Shown piece by piece: positions 52,060 through 60,518 of a stretch of DNA of 64,000 nt. The notes beneath the pieces were generated by a model, which had not been told where the DNA came from, ran no database searches, and saw nothing but the letters and a program-made list of their open reading frames with translations. This DNA comes from Gaetbulibacter_A sp043876815 (GTDB lineage Bacteria; Bacteroidota; Bacteroidia; Flavobacteriales; Flavobacteriaceae): positions 62,001-126,000 of the forward strand of contig NZ_JBAWKA010000001.1 of assembly GCF_043876815.1 (NCBI RefSeq). Reading direction: 5' to 3'. Numbering within the stretch: the first letter of the stretch is position 1; every line of letters starts with the position of its first letter. The position numbers and the translations under genes are program-made.

Positions 52060-53394
52060 GTGAAAAATAAAGAAAAATCATTACTAAAGCTTTCCAATAT
52101 ACTGTTGATCAGTATGACCATAGCCATTATATGCGCTACCTTTTTCCTGATAGCTTTAATTCAAAGCGGTAAAAATGAAGGGTTTTTAATAAATACCTCT
52201 GGGAAGCAACGTTATTTAAGTCAGAAATTAACCAAAACAAGTATCTTGTTCCTCTATAGTACGGATCCTGTGGAAATAACGAAATACAGAGCCGATTTAG
52301 AAGACGACCTTGCTTTGTTTAAAGCCAATAATGAAATACTGCTTGAGGATACAAAAACACCCGTCATCTCCGAGGCTTTGATGAAGCTTCAACCACAATT
52401 TAACATGCTTGTTGATCGTGTTCAAACCATTATAAGTAGCAAAAATTGTGATCATTGTTTGGAGGACATGCTTGGGGTGGAATCTGAATTTTTAGCGAAT
52501 ATGAATGCCCTTGTGTTGCAGTACCAAAACCGAACAGAAAATGAGATCCGTTTATTTTCCTATATAATTTTAGGCTCTAATATCATTTTGATGCTCCTTT
52601 TAATTTATGTAGTGATTAGAATATTGCGTCCTGCGATAATCAAAAACAGAGAGAACACGAATATTATAACCAATCAAAATACAACGCTGCATAAATTAAA
52701 TGCAGATAAGGACACGATAATTGGCCTTTTAGCTCACGATCTTCGTGGTCCACTTTCCGGGATCATTGCTGTTTCTGATTTATTCATTGAAAACATTCAG
52801 GAATACGATAAGGAAATTATTCAGGAACAATTAGTTTATATGAACAAGACCACCCGAAAAACTTATGAATTGCTTGAAGAGATCTTGATGTGGGCCAACT
52901 TGCAATCCAATAATTTAAAAGTCACGCCTGAGCAAATCAATTTTAAAGCTGTAACCTCCAATGTTTTGGAAACGGTTTCGCAACGAGCTAATCAGAAAGA
53001 TATCAATATTCAGGTTTCAGAGGAAGAGCCATTGGAATTTAAAAGTGATGTTAATATGTTCAAAGCTGTAATCAGAAACTTAGTGTCAAACGCCATTAAA
53101 TTTACACATACCAAAGGTCAAATTAATATTTATGGGTCCAAAGTTGGTGAAGAAGCTATAATTACCGTTTCAGATAACGGGGTAGGGATCGATAAGGATA
53201 TCCTTCCAAGATTATGGCAGATCAAGGATATCTATACTTCAAATGGCACCGACAATGAAACAGGAACAGGCTTCGGATTAAAGCTTTGTAAGGAGTTTGT
53301 AGAAAAACTTGGCGGGCGCATTTGGGTTGAAAGTGAGCTAGGGAAGGGAAGCCAATTTAAATTCACCATGCCTTTAAATAATGACCTTGCGTAA
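52060..53394 (+). CDS. Orphan sensor histidine kinase with PilJ/NarX-like sensor
   Basis: This 444-residue inner-membrane kinase starts at GTG 52060, preceded by AAAGGAAAAT. A first membrane helix (ILLISMTIAIICATFFLIALI) is followed by a periplasmic sensor whose opening FLINTSGKQRYLSQKL is the PilJ/NarX-type signature, with a Cys-x-x-Cys at C130/C133. After a second helix come HisKA with H226 (LLAHDLRGPLSG) and HATPase boxes N340/N344 (VIRNLVSNAIKFTH), VSDNGVGID and GTGFGLKLC. No response regulator is adjacent. The ligand is unknown. Confidence 0.9.
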   Translation: MKNKEKSLLKLSNILLISMTIAIICATFFLIALIQSGKNEGFLINTSGKQRYLSQKLTKTSILFLYSTDPVEITKYRADLEDDLALFKANNEILLEDTKTPVISEALMKLQPQFNMLVDRVQTIISSKNCDHCLEDMLGVESEFLANMNALVLQYQNRTENEIRLFSYIILGSNIILMLLLIYVVIRILRPAIIKNRENTNIITNQNTTLHKLNADKDTIIGLLAHDLRGPLSGIIAVSDLFIENIQEYDKEIIQEQLVYMNKTTRKTYELLEEILMWANLQSNNLKVTPEQINFKAVTSNVLETVSQRANQKDINIQVSEEEPLEFKSDVNMFKAVIRNLVSNAIKFTHTKGQINIYGSKVGEEAIITVSDNGVGIDKDILPRLWQIKDIYTSNGTDNETGTGFGLKLCKEFVEKLGGRIWVESELGKGSQFKFTMPLNNDLA

Positions 53395-53427
53395 AATATG
53401 GGATTTGATCCATTAAAAAATGGCGTC

Positions 53428-54429
53428 TTAATCTAATTTATCGGTCAGCTTTTTAAAAACCTTTTTAGGATCCTTTTTTTCGTACAGAATCTCGTAAACT
53501 GCATTTATTATGGGTATGCGCGTTTTATTTTTATTTTTATGATTTAAAAGGTAAGCACTTTTAGTGGCGTAATAACCCTCTGCCACCATACTCATTTCCA
53601 TTTGTGCCGATTTCACAGTATAACCTTTTCCGATCATATTCCCGAACATTCTATTTCTGGAAAAGACAGAATATCCCGTAACTAGCAAGTCGCCTAAATA
53701 GGCCGAATTATTAATGTTCCGTTTCATTTTATGCATCTTTTTAATGAAGCGCTTCATTTCCCGAATAGAATTGCTCATCAAAACACTTTGAAAATTATCA
53801 CCATAGCCTAGACCGTGTGCTATTCCTGCGGCTATTGCATAAATATTTTTTAACATCACAGCGTATTCAACACCAATAACATCATCGGTTATTTTTGTTT
53901 TAATATATTCGCTCGATAAAGCAGAAGCGATCTTTTTTGCCTTAGTTTCGTCGGCGCACGAAATAGTAAGGTAAGACAAACGCTCTAACGCCACTTCTTC
54001 GGCATGGCATGGTCCGGCAATAACAGCAATGTTTTCGTAAGGAACTTTATAGATCTCATGAAAATGTTCACCAACAAGCAAACCGGTTTCCGGCATAATA
54101 CCCTTTACTGCCGAAACAATTATTTTATCTGAAATATCAACCGTAAGTTTTTCCAACTCACTATGAATAAAAGCCGAAGGAATTACAAAGAACAACACAT
54201 CAGCATAATCTGCTATGTCGTTAATGTCGTTACTAAGCTTTAATTGCTCTAAATGAAACTCTACTGAGCTCAAATAATTTGGATTGTGTTGTTCGCGAAT
54301 AAGGTGTTCTTTTGTATAAACACTTCGCATATACCACCCAATTTCATCTAAATTTTCGCTTAGCATTTTCACAATGGCCGTAGCCCAACTTCCGCCTCCA
54401 AAAACCGCGTATTTTAAAGGTTTATCCAT
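53428..54429 (-). CDS. gpsA: Glycerol-3-phosphate dehydrogenase [NAD(P)+]
   Basis: This 333-residue cytoplasmic enzyme makes sn-glycerol-3-phosphate from dihydroxyacetone phosphate for phospholipid synthesis. Motifs are the Rossmann loop FGGGSWATAIVKML, IVSAVKGIMPETG, AVIAGPCHAEEVA, the catalytic lysine region AVMLKNIYAIAAG, and LGDLLVTGYSVFSRNRMFG. The length is normal. It is transcribed alone, with a -7 box at 54453-54460. Confidence 0.95.
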   Translation of the reverse strand: MDKPLKYAVFGGGSWATAIVKMLSENLDEIGWYMRSVYTKEHLIREQHNPNYLSSVEFHLEQLKLSNDINDIADYADVLFFVIPSAFIHSELEKLTVDISDKIIVSAVKGIMPETGLLVGEHFHEIYKVPYENIAVIAGPCHAEEVALERLSYLTISCADETKAKKIASALSSEYIKTKITDDVIGVEYAVMLKNIYAIAAGIAHGLGYGDNFQSVLMSNSIREMKRFIKKMHKMKRNINNSAYLGDLLVTGYSVFSRNRMFGNMIGKGYTVKSAQMEMSMVAEGYYATKSAYLLNHKNKNKTRIPIINAVYEILYEKKDPKKVFKKLTDKLD

Positions 54430-54452
54430 AGAATTTCAATCTTTTATCAATT

Positions 54453-54460
54453 CAAAAATA
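54453..54460 (-). promoter_or_regulatory. -7 promoter box of gpsA
   Basis: The minus strand reads TATTTTTG, a full TAnnTTTG match 24 nt before the gpsA ATG. No TTTG is visible at -33. Confidence 0.42.
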
Positions 54461-54602
54461 CGCAAAAAATTACTCTTTATAACCCCTTCAGAATAATATC
54501 AAAATGATTTTTGGCACGCCTTTTGGAATTGTTTATACAAAACCACTTAAAATTTAGGTGCTTAAAACCAAGTTACCTGATTTTAGGATAAAACATAAGC
54601 GT

Positions 54603-55547
54603 ATGAAAACTATAAAACTACTTTTAAGCTTTACACTAATAGCAACACTTATGACTTCGTGTTATACTGAGGTGATCGTAGATGATTACGCTCCACAGCC
54701 AACGATTAATGTGAATCAGGTATTAAGTTCTTATGAATTATGGTATGTTGATATTAATGCCACTCAAGGTTTTGGAGAAACACCCTTTTTGCAAAAAGCG
54801 TTTACTATTTCGTTTTTAAACGGGGTGATCTATGCCAATAATAATATTGTTGGTCTGGGTGATTCAGGCAACGGGTATGGAATTGATGTTGGAACATATA
54901 ATGCTTATGATTTAATTTTAGATGTTAATCATGATATTGATGGTTTTAGCACTTTTGATGTGTACCTATTAAATAATAACACGATTGAATTGTATAATCC
55001 GAATAATGATACCTCATACTTTTTAAAAGGATATCAGCGTAGTAATTTCGATTATGATTTCGTATTCTATGATAATATTCACTATTTCTTACAGGAATAT
55101 GAAGCTTGGGAAAAAGTATTTACCAGTAATTATGGGGCGTTAAATGAATTTGATAATGAAAACTATTTACAGTTTTTGGCAGGAGGAAACGACTCTACAT
55201 TCCGAAGTTCTCAGGATACTCCGGGAACACCAGCTGGAAATTTATTTTGGGATTACACCGGGGTTTATGGGGTTGGAGATGTTGCGGGTAATTTCTACTT
55301 GAAAACTTTAACATTAGATTATGATTTCTTTAATAATGAACACTTCGAATTGAGCGTTATTAATGATAGTGAAATTGAATTGTACCATCCGGCTTCTGGA
55401 ACCGTTTATGCTTTTGTTGGTCGTGGGTATATTCAGTTCTTAAAAACAGGAAACGTCAAAGGAGAATCAAGTACTATAGACAGTGGTAAGCTACGTAAAT
55501 TTAAAGGTGAGCGTATTGATAATCCTAGAGAAAATAAAAGAACATAA
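54603..55547 (+). CDS. Lipoprotein with two tandem homologous halves, unknown function
   Basis: This 314-residue precursor has a lipoprotein signal (MKTIKLLLSFTLIATLMTSC). The mature part contains two related halves: the first includes FDVYLLNNNTIELYNPNNDT and YFLKGY, the second FELSVINDSEIELYHPASGT and YAFVGRGY. Each is preceded by an FLxGxxY/FLAGG-type strand. The frame extends to GTG 54558, but ATG 54603 starts the signal. It neighbours nadD but shows no nucleotidyltransferase motif. No known family was recognised. Confidence 0.75.
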   Translation: MKTIKLLLSFTLIATLMTSCYTEVIVDDYAPQPTINVNQVLSSYELWYVDINATQGFGETPFLQKAFTISFLNGVIYANNNIVGLGDSGNGYGIDVGTYNAYDLILDVNHDIDGFSTFDVYLLNNNTIELYNPNNDTSYFLKGYQRSNFDYDFVFYDNIHYFLQEYEAWEKVFTSNYGALNEFDNENYLQFLAGGNDSTFRSSQDTPGTPAGNLFWDYTGVYGVGDVAGNFYLKTLTLDYDFFNNEHFELSVINDSEIELYHPASGTVYAFVGRGYIQFLKTGNVKGESSTIDSGKLRKFKGERIDNPRENKRT

Positions 55548-55572
55548 TAATTTTTGGTTGGTTATTTAGTTA

Positions 55573-55614
55573 GAAACCGTCGCAGAGCGCTCGCTCTGGG
55601 CGGTTTCTTTTTTT
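55573..55614. terminator. Strong terminator between convergent genes
   Basis: GAAACCG (55573-55579) pairs with CGGTTTC (55601-55607), and CAGAGCG inside pairs with CGCTCTG. A T7 run follows on the plus strand. It serves the lipoprotein gene and sits 56 nt beyond the nadD stop. Confidence 0.9.
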
Positions 55615-55669
55615 AATTATAATTCTTTTTGATATTCAAACTAAAGTGGACTTTGGTAAACAATTGATC

Positions 55670-56248
55670 TTATTTATAAAAGTTCATTTCATCTAAATAA
55701 ATCCAGGCCTGATCGGGGATCATGGGCCTTACGTTCTTTCCATCTTTTATGGCCTTCCGGATGAAGGTAGAGGAGAGCTCCATAATAGGCGCATGGACCA
55801 AATGAACGTGTTCATGATCGTCAAACTGACTTTTGGGCGCAGCGGTTTGACGCCGCGGATACACATAGAGGTGATAATTTTTTAAAATAAGCTCATAATT
55901 CTTCCACTTTTGGAATCCTTTTAAATTATCCTGACCCATGATCAAGGCAAATTCATGCTGCGGATATTTTTCTTCTAAATGAACAAGCGTATTTATAGTG
56001 TAATTAGGCTGAGGAAGGTCAAATTCAATATCGCAGGGTTGCAATTTACTATAGTCTTTCGTAGCCCGGTAAACCAGTTCTAACCGCTGATAATTGTCTA
56101 ATAGTGTTTGTTTCTTTTTAAATGGATTATGCGGGGTTACAACAAACCAAACCTGATCCAGATCACTGTATTCGGCAAAATGGTTGGCAATAACCAAATG
56201 TCCTATATGAATGGGGTTAAAAGAACCAAAGTATAAACCTATTTTCAT
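55670..56248 (-). CDS. nadD: Nicotinate-nucleotide adenylyltransferase
   Basis: This 192-residue enzyme makes deamido-NAD from nicotinate mononucleotide and ATP. The nucleotidyltransferase motif is LYFGSFNPIHIGHLVIANHF, and the C-terminal SSTFIRKAI matches the SxTxxR motif. VWFVVTPHNPFKKK and LIMGQDNLKGF are typical of NadD. It follows gmk by 34 nt in the yicC-gmk-nadD unit. Confidence 0.96.
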   Translation of the reverse strand: MKIGLYFGSFNPIHIGHLVIANHFAEYSDLDQVWFVVTPHNPFKKKQTLLDNYQRLELVYRATKDYSKLQPCDIEFDLPQPNYTINTLVHLEEKYPQHEFALIMGQDNLKGFQKWKNYELILKNYHLYVYPRRQTAAPKSQFDDHEHVHLVHAPIMELSSTFIRKAIKDGKNVRPMIPDQAWIYLDEMNFYK

Positions 56249-56282
56249 GTGGTTAAAATTTTCGAACAGCGATGCTTTAAAG

Positions 56283-56873
56283 TTAAGAATTCACAAAACT
56301 ATCCACCAGTGTTTCCGCCTGCTTTAAGGCATTGTCCAAGTCATCATTTACAATGATCTTGTCGAATAACGGTGCTGTTGCCAGCTCAGCAGAGGCTTTG
56401 GCAACACGCATATTTATTTTGTCCTCATTTTCCGTTTTCCGTTTTTTTAAACGGATCTTTAGTTCATCAATACTTGGAGGTTTTACAAAAATAGCCAGAG
56501 TTTGTTCCGGATATTTTCGTTTGATGCGCAGACCACCAGATACATCAATATCAAAAATAACGTGTTTTCCCATAGCCCAAATGCGTTCCACTTCTGTTTT
56601 CAGGGTGCCATAGAAATTATCGCGATAAACTTCTTCCCACTCCAGAAATTCATTGTTTTTGATCTTATTTTTGAATGCTTTAGCGGAAAGAAAATAGTAA
56701 TCTTTTCCATCGACCTCCTTACCCCGTTTTTCACGCGAGGTTGCTGAAATGGAGAATTCTAAATTTAACTGAGGTTGCTTAAGTAAATGCCTGACAATAG
56801 TCGTTTTTCCAGAGCCGGAGGGAGCTGAAAACACAATAAGTTTACCGGGAGTATTTTGATCTGTATGCGCCAC
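56283..56873 (-). CDS. gmk: Guanylate kinase
   Basis: This 196-residue enzyme phosphorylates GMP to GDP. It has the P-loop FSAPSGSGKTTIVRHLL, the GMP-binding SATSREKRGKEVDGKDYYF, FLEWEEVYRDNFYGT and HVIFDIDVSGG, with the lid LKIRLKKRKTENEDKI. It lies 13 nt after the yicC stop. The yicC-gmk association is very widespread in bacteria. Confidence 0.97.
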   Translation of the reverse strand: MAHTDQNTPGKLIVFSAPSGSGKTTIVRHLLKQPQLNLEFSISATSREKRGKEVDGKDYYFLSAKAFKNKIKNNEFLEWEEVYRDNFYGTLKTEVERIWAMGKHVIFDIDVSGGLRIKRKYPEQTLAIFVKPPSIDELKIRLKKRKTENEDKINMRVAKASAELATAPLFDKIIVNDDLDNALKQAETLVDSFVNS

Positions 56874-56886
56874 AAATAAGCTGTTT

Positions 56887-57744
56887 TTAGAGCACGTTTA
56901 ACATTTGCTCTTTTATTTTTTCCAATTCATCTTTCATTTGAACCACCAGTTGTTGCATGGGAGCAAAATTACTTTTCGAGCCAATGGTATTAATTTCACG
57001 TCCCATTTCCTGAGAGATAAAACCTAACTTTTTACCATTGGATTCCTGAGAACTCATAGACTCATTAAAATAATCCAGATGATTTAGTAAGCGCACTTTT
57101 TCTTCGGTAATATCAAATTTTTCAATGTAATACACCAACTCCTGTTCAAAGCGGTTCTCGTCATATTTTTCTTTTAACTCTTCAACACCTTTAAGCAAAC
57201 GCTCTCGAACGGCTTTAACCCGATCAGAGTCCATTGCTGCAACCTCTTCTAAAAGGTTACGGATATTCTCTACGCGCGCTTTAAAATCGGCTTCCAACAC
57301 TTTGCCTTCATCTAATCGATGAGCATTCAGATCGGCTACGGCTGCATGAATCTCCTTCTCTATGGTCTCCCACTCATTTTCGTCAATTTCTTCACGAACC
57401 GTGTTTAAGGCATCTGGAAAGCGCACGGCCATTTTGAGTAATTCAAGATCATTACCTGGAACCACAGCTTTTAACTGATTCATGTATTGCTTTACAACCG
57501 GCGTATTGATCTGGGTTGAGGTATCATCGGCAGTGGCTTCAACATAAATAGAAAAATCAATTTTTCCACGCACCAGAGTGTCAGCTAGGAGTTTTCTAAT
57601 GGCTAGTTCTTTTTCTCTATAAATCGAAGGCATCCGAGCATTAAGATCCAGATTTTTACTGTTAAGGGATTTCAGTTCTATCGTAATTTTTTTGGTAGGT
57701 AATTGCAGTACAGATTTCCCATATCCGGTCATTGAGTATATCAT
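56887..57744 (-). CDS. YicC family protein (putative endoribonuclease)
   Basis: This 285-residue protein has the invariant YicC N-terminus MIYSMTGYGKS and the C-terminal block CQ-like SSQESNGKKLGFISQEMGREINTIGSKSNFA. Members form oligomers and act as endoribonucleases in stress or stationary-phase RNA turnover. It is the first gene of yicC-gmk-nadD and is preceded by a good -7 box. Confidence 0.94.
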   Translation of the reverse strand: MIYSMTGYGKSVLQLPTKKITIELKSLNSKNLDLNARMPSIYREKELAIRKLLADTLVRGKIDFSIYVEATADDTSTQINTPVVKQYMNQLKAVVPGNDLELLKMAVRFPDALNTVREEIDENEWETIEKEIHAAVADLNAHRLDEGKVLEADFKARVENIRNLLEEVAAMDSDRVKAVRERLLKGVEELKEKYDENRFEQELVYYIEKFDITEEKVRLLNHLDYFNESMSSQESNGKKLGFISQEMGREINTIGSKSNFAPMQQLVVQMKDELEKIKEQMLNVL

Positions 57745-57764
57745 AAATCAACTTTTAAGTTTCA

Positions 57765-57772
57765 CAAAGGTA
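57765..57772 (-). promoter_or_regulatory. -7 promoter box of the yicC-gmk-nadD operon
   Basis: The minus strand reads TACCTTTG, a full TAnnTTTG match 21 nt before the yicC ATG. No TTTG is seen at -33. Confidence 0.48.
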
Positions 57773-57884
57773 TTAAACCAAAACGATAGTAAGCCGTATT
57801 AAGGATTCTAAAAATAGAACTTTAAAAAAAGATTAACCAATATTGCGAAAATAAGTGATATTTTTATAGTCAATTTTTATAATT

Positions 57885-59009
57885 ATGAAAACCCTTAAAT
57901 TAAAGAAAAGACTCATGTCGTTGAGTTTTTTAATGTTGATAACGGTAGCGTGTAAAGAGAAAAATACTCAGGATAAACTGGTTCAAATTGATGTAGCAGA
58001 AGTAACCGATTTATCTGAAAAAGTTTTGGATAGTTTAAAAGAAAATCCGCCGGAAGGCATGATATGGATCTCTGGAGGCACGTTTATGCAGGGTGCCGTA
58101 GCTCAAGATAAACAAGCTATGGCTCACGAAAAACCACAACATCCGGTTACGCTTGATGGTTTTTTTATGGATATTACAGAGGTCACTAATGCCGAGTTTG
58201 CCAAATTTGTTGAGGAAACGGGTTATGTTACTGTGGCTGAGCGCCCTATTGATTGGGAGGAAATGAAAAAACAATTACCTGAGGGCACTGAAAAACCTGC
58301 CGATTCTATTTTACAACCGGGTTCCTTACGTTTTAAAAAATCGAAATCCTCGGTCCCTAACTTATATGATTTTTCGCAGTGGTGGGAGTGGTCTATAGGA
58401 ACCAACTGGCGCCATCCTGAAGGACCAGAAAGTAATTTAGAAGGAAAGGAAAACCACCCTGTAGTTCATGTGTGTTTCGAAGATGCTTTAGCCTATTGCA
58501 AATGGGCCAATCGCCGTTTGCCTACCGAAGCGGAATGGGAATATGCGGCACGTGGTAATGCAAAAAATACCATTTATTTTTGGGGTGACGACCGTTCAAA
58601 ATTAGCTCAGGAAGCCAATACCTGGGAGGGAGAATTTCCGGTAAACAACACTAAAATTGATGGTTTTGAGCGTACTGCACCTGTAGCATCTTATCCGCCC
58701 AACGGTTTTGGATTGTTTGATATGGCAGGGAATGTTTGGGAGTTTACAAACGATTGGTATAATGTGAACTATTATAAACAACTAGCTGCAAAAAATACAA
58801 CGGCAACGAATCCGCAGGGTGCTGAAACGGCATACAACCCACAAAACCCTTATTTGCAGGAAAGAGTCATCAAAGGAGGTTCCTTTTTATGCAGCGATTC
58901 ATATTGTTCCAGTTTTAGGGTTTCGGCCAGAATGGCTACAAGTCCGGATTCTTCAGCAGAGCATATAGGCTTCAGAACAGTAGCTGATCCCGATATGTTG
59001 GTGAATTAA
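57885..59009 (+). CDS. Formylglycine-generating enzyme family lipoprotein
   Basis: This 374-residue protein has an N-terminal lipoprotein-type signal (LSFLMLITVAC, Cys23) and the FGE-sulfatase fold: MIWISGGTFMQG, HPVTLDGFFMDITEVTNAEFAKFV, RRLPTEAEWEYAARGNAKN, MAGNVWEFTNDWY. The C-terminal GGSFLCSDSYCSSFRVSAR keeps both catalytic cysteines (C336, C341) of true formylglycine-generating enzymes, and SPDSSAEHIGFR follows. It should convert a sulfatase cysteine to formylglycine in the periplasm. No sulfatase gene is in the window. It is the first gene of a three-gene operon. Confidence 0.88.
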   Translation: MKTLKLKKRLMSLSFLMLITVACKEKNTQDKLVQIDVAEVTDLSEKVLDSLKENPPEGMIWISGGTFMQGAVAQDKQAMAHEKPQHPVTLDGFFMDITEVTNAEFAKFVEETGYVTVAERPIDWEEMKKQLPEGTEKPADSILQPGSLRFKKSKSSVPNLYDFSQWWEWSIGTNWRHPEGPESNLEGKENHPVVHVCFEDALAYCKWANRRLPTEAEWEYAARGNAKNTIYFWGDDRSKLAQEANTWEGEFPVNNTKIDGFERTAPVASYPPNGFGLFDMAGNVWEFTNDWYNVNYYKQLAAKNTTATNPQGAETAYNPQNPYLQERVIKGGSFLCSDSYCSSFRVSARMATSPDSSAEHIGFRTVADPDMLVN

Positions 59010-59014
59010 AAATT

Positions 59015-60514
59015 ATGAAAATTAAAAGGTTTTTCATTCTGGTATTCAGTTTTATCATTGAATATACCGGTGCGACAACATACTATATAGATGCTGTTTC
59101 CGGAAACGATAGTTTTTCAGGAATGGCTATGGATCAATCATGGCAATCATTGAAAAATCTTAATGCGACCACCTTTAAAGCGGGAGATAGTATTTTATTT
59201 AAGGCAGGCACAAAGTATAATGGGCAATTAATTCTTAAAGGCAGCGGTTCAAAAAATCATCCTATAGTTATAGATTCCTATGGCGAAGGCTCAAAACCTG
59301 TGATTCATGGTGAAGGTAAAGCCTTGTATACCCTTTTACTGCGCAATGTGGAATATTGGCAAATTCGAAATTTAGAGATTACTAATTTAGGTGATCAACG
59401 GCAGGCCAAAAGGCGCGGTGTAATGATACTGGCCGAAGATTTTGGAGATTGTCACGGCATTGTATTGGATGGTCTAGACATACACCACGTGAATGGCAGT
59501 TTGGTAAAAAAAGAAGGTGGTGGTAGCGCTATCTACTGGAAAAATTCAGGAGATCGCATCAAAACTCGATTTGTAGATCTTATCATTCAAAATTGTTATC
59601 TGCATCATTGTGGTAGGAATGGCATAAACTCCAGAGGTTATACGAAACGTGATCAGTGGTATCCTAGTTTAGGAGTTATTATTCGAAACAATATTCTGGA
59701 GCAAATACCCGGGGATGGCATTGTTCCAATTGGCTGTGATGGTGCTCTGGTAGAGCATAACATATTAAGAGATTTTCCCGATATTTTATCTCATAAAGAA
59801 GCGGCGGCAGGAATCTGGCCCTGGAGTTCGGATAATACGATTATTCAATTTAATGAAGTTAGTGGCCACAGAGCCAAGTGGGATGGTCAAGGTTTTGATG
59901 CTGATTGGAATTGTATTGGGACTATAATCCAGTACAATTATAGTCATGATAATTACGGTGGATTTCTCTTGATTTGCAATAACGGTTCTAACATTGGAAG
60001 CACTAGTAATGTTGGCACAAAAAACACTATAATTCGCTATAACGTGAGTGTTAACGACGGTATCCGACCTTATCCTACTGAACGAAAAGGTCCTTTTTCT
60101 CCGGTTTTCCATATTACGGGACCGGTAGAAAATACAGCCATCTATAATAATGTTATCATTCTACCAAAAAATTCTTTAGATCAATCTATTGTTTACATGG
60201 ATAATTGGGGTGGTCCTTGGCCGATGAACACCATCTTCGAGAATAATATTTTTTACTCTAAAGGATCAAGTCAGTTTCATTTCGATAAAGATGAAAATAC
60301 CCAATTTATACATAACAATTATTTTGGGGATATCGCTAAGCTTCCAAAAGATGAAAAAGGGATTTATAATGATCCTCAATTAAAGGATGCCCATGCTGTT
60401 GGTTCCGGTTTTCAAGTATTACATAATTTTTTGATCAACGAAAACTCACCTTTGATCGATGATAATTTGGGTTTATCCAAGGGTGATATCGAGAAATTTA
60501 AATCTATAGATTAA
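59015..60514 (+). CDS. Secreted right-handed parallel beta-helix protein
   Basis: This 499-residue protein has a signal peptide (FFILVFSFIIEYTGATTYYID) followed by the polysaccharide-lyase-like opening YYIDAVSGNDSFSGMAMDQSW. Many short beta-helix coils with Asn ladders follow (VIIRNNILEQIPGDGI, ALVEHNILRDF, TIIQYNYSHDNYGGFLL, TIIRYNVSVNDG). The fold is that of pectate lyases and alginate or chondroitin lyases. Catalytic residues cannot be assigned by eye. It starts 5 nt after the FGE-family stop and ends 4 nt before the AraC gene. Action on a polysaccharide is likely but unproven. Confidence 0.85.
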   Translation: MKIKRFFILVFSFIIEYTGATTYYIDAVSGNDSFSGMAMDQSWQSLKNLNATTFKAGDSILFKAGTKYNGQLILKGSGSKNHPIVIDSYGEGSKPVIHGEGKALYTLLLRNVEYWQIRNLEITNLGDQRQAKRRGVMILAEDFGDCHGIVLDGLDIHHVNGSLVKKEGGGSAIYWKNSGDRIKTRFVDLIIQNCYLHHCGRNGINSRGYTKRDQWYPSLGVIIRNNILEQIPGDGIVPIGCDGALVEHNILRDFPDILSHKEAAAGIWPWSSDNTIIQFNEVSGHRAKWDGQGFDADWNCIGTIIQYNYSHDNYGGFLLICNNGSNIGSTSNVGTKNTIIRYNVSVNDGIRPYPTERKGPFSPVFHITGPVENTAIYNNVIILPKNSLDQSIVYMDNWGGPWPMNTIFENNIFYSKGSSQFHFDKDENTQFIHNNYFGDIAKLPKDEKGIYNDPQLKDAHAVGSGFQVLHNFLINENSPLIDDNLGLSKGDIEKFKSID

Positions 60515-60518
60515 CCTG

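Noticed and set aside
54603..55547. Nicotinate-nucleotide adenylyltransferase activity, suggested by the nadD neighbour
   Set aside because: It has a lipoprotein signal and beta-rich repeats and lacks the GxFxPxHxGH motif. The true nadD is at 55670-56248.
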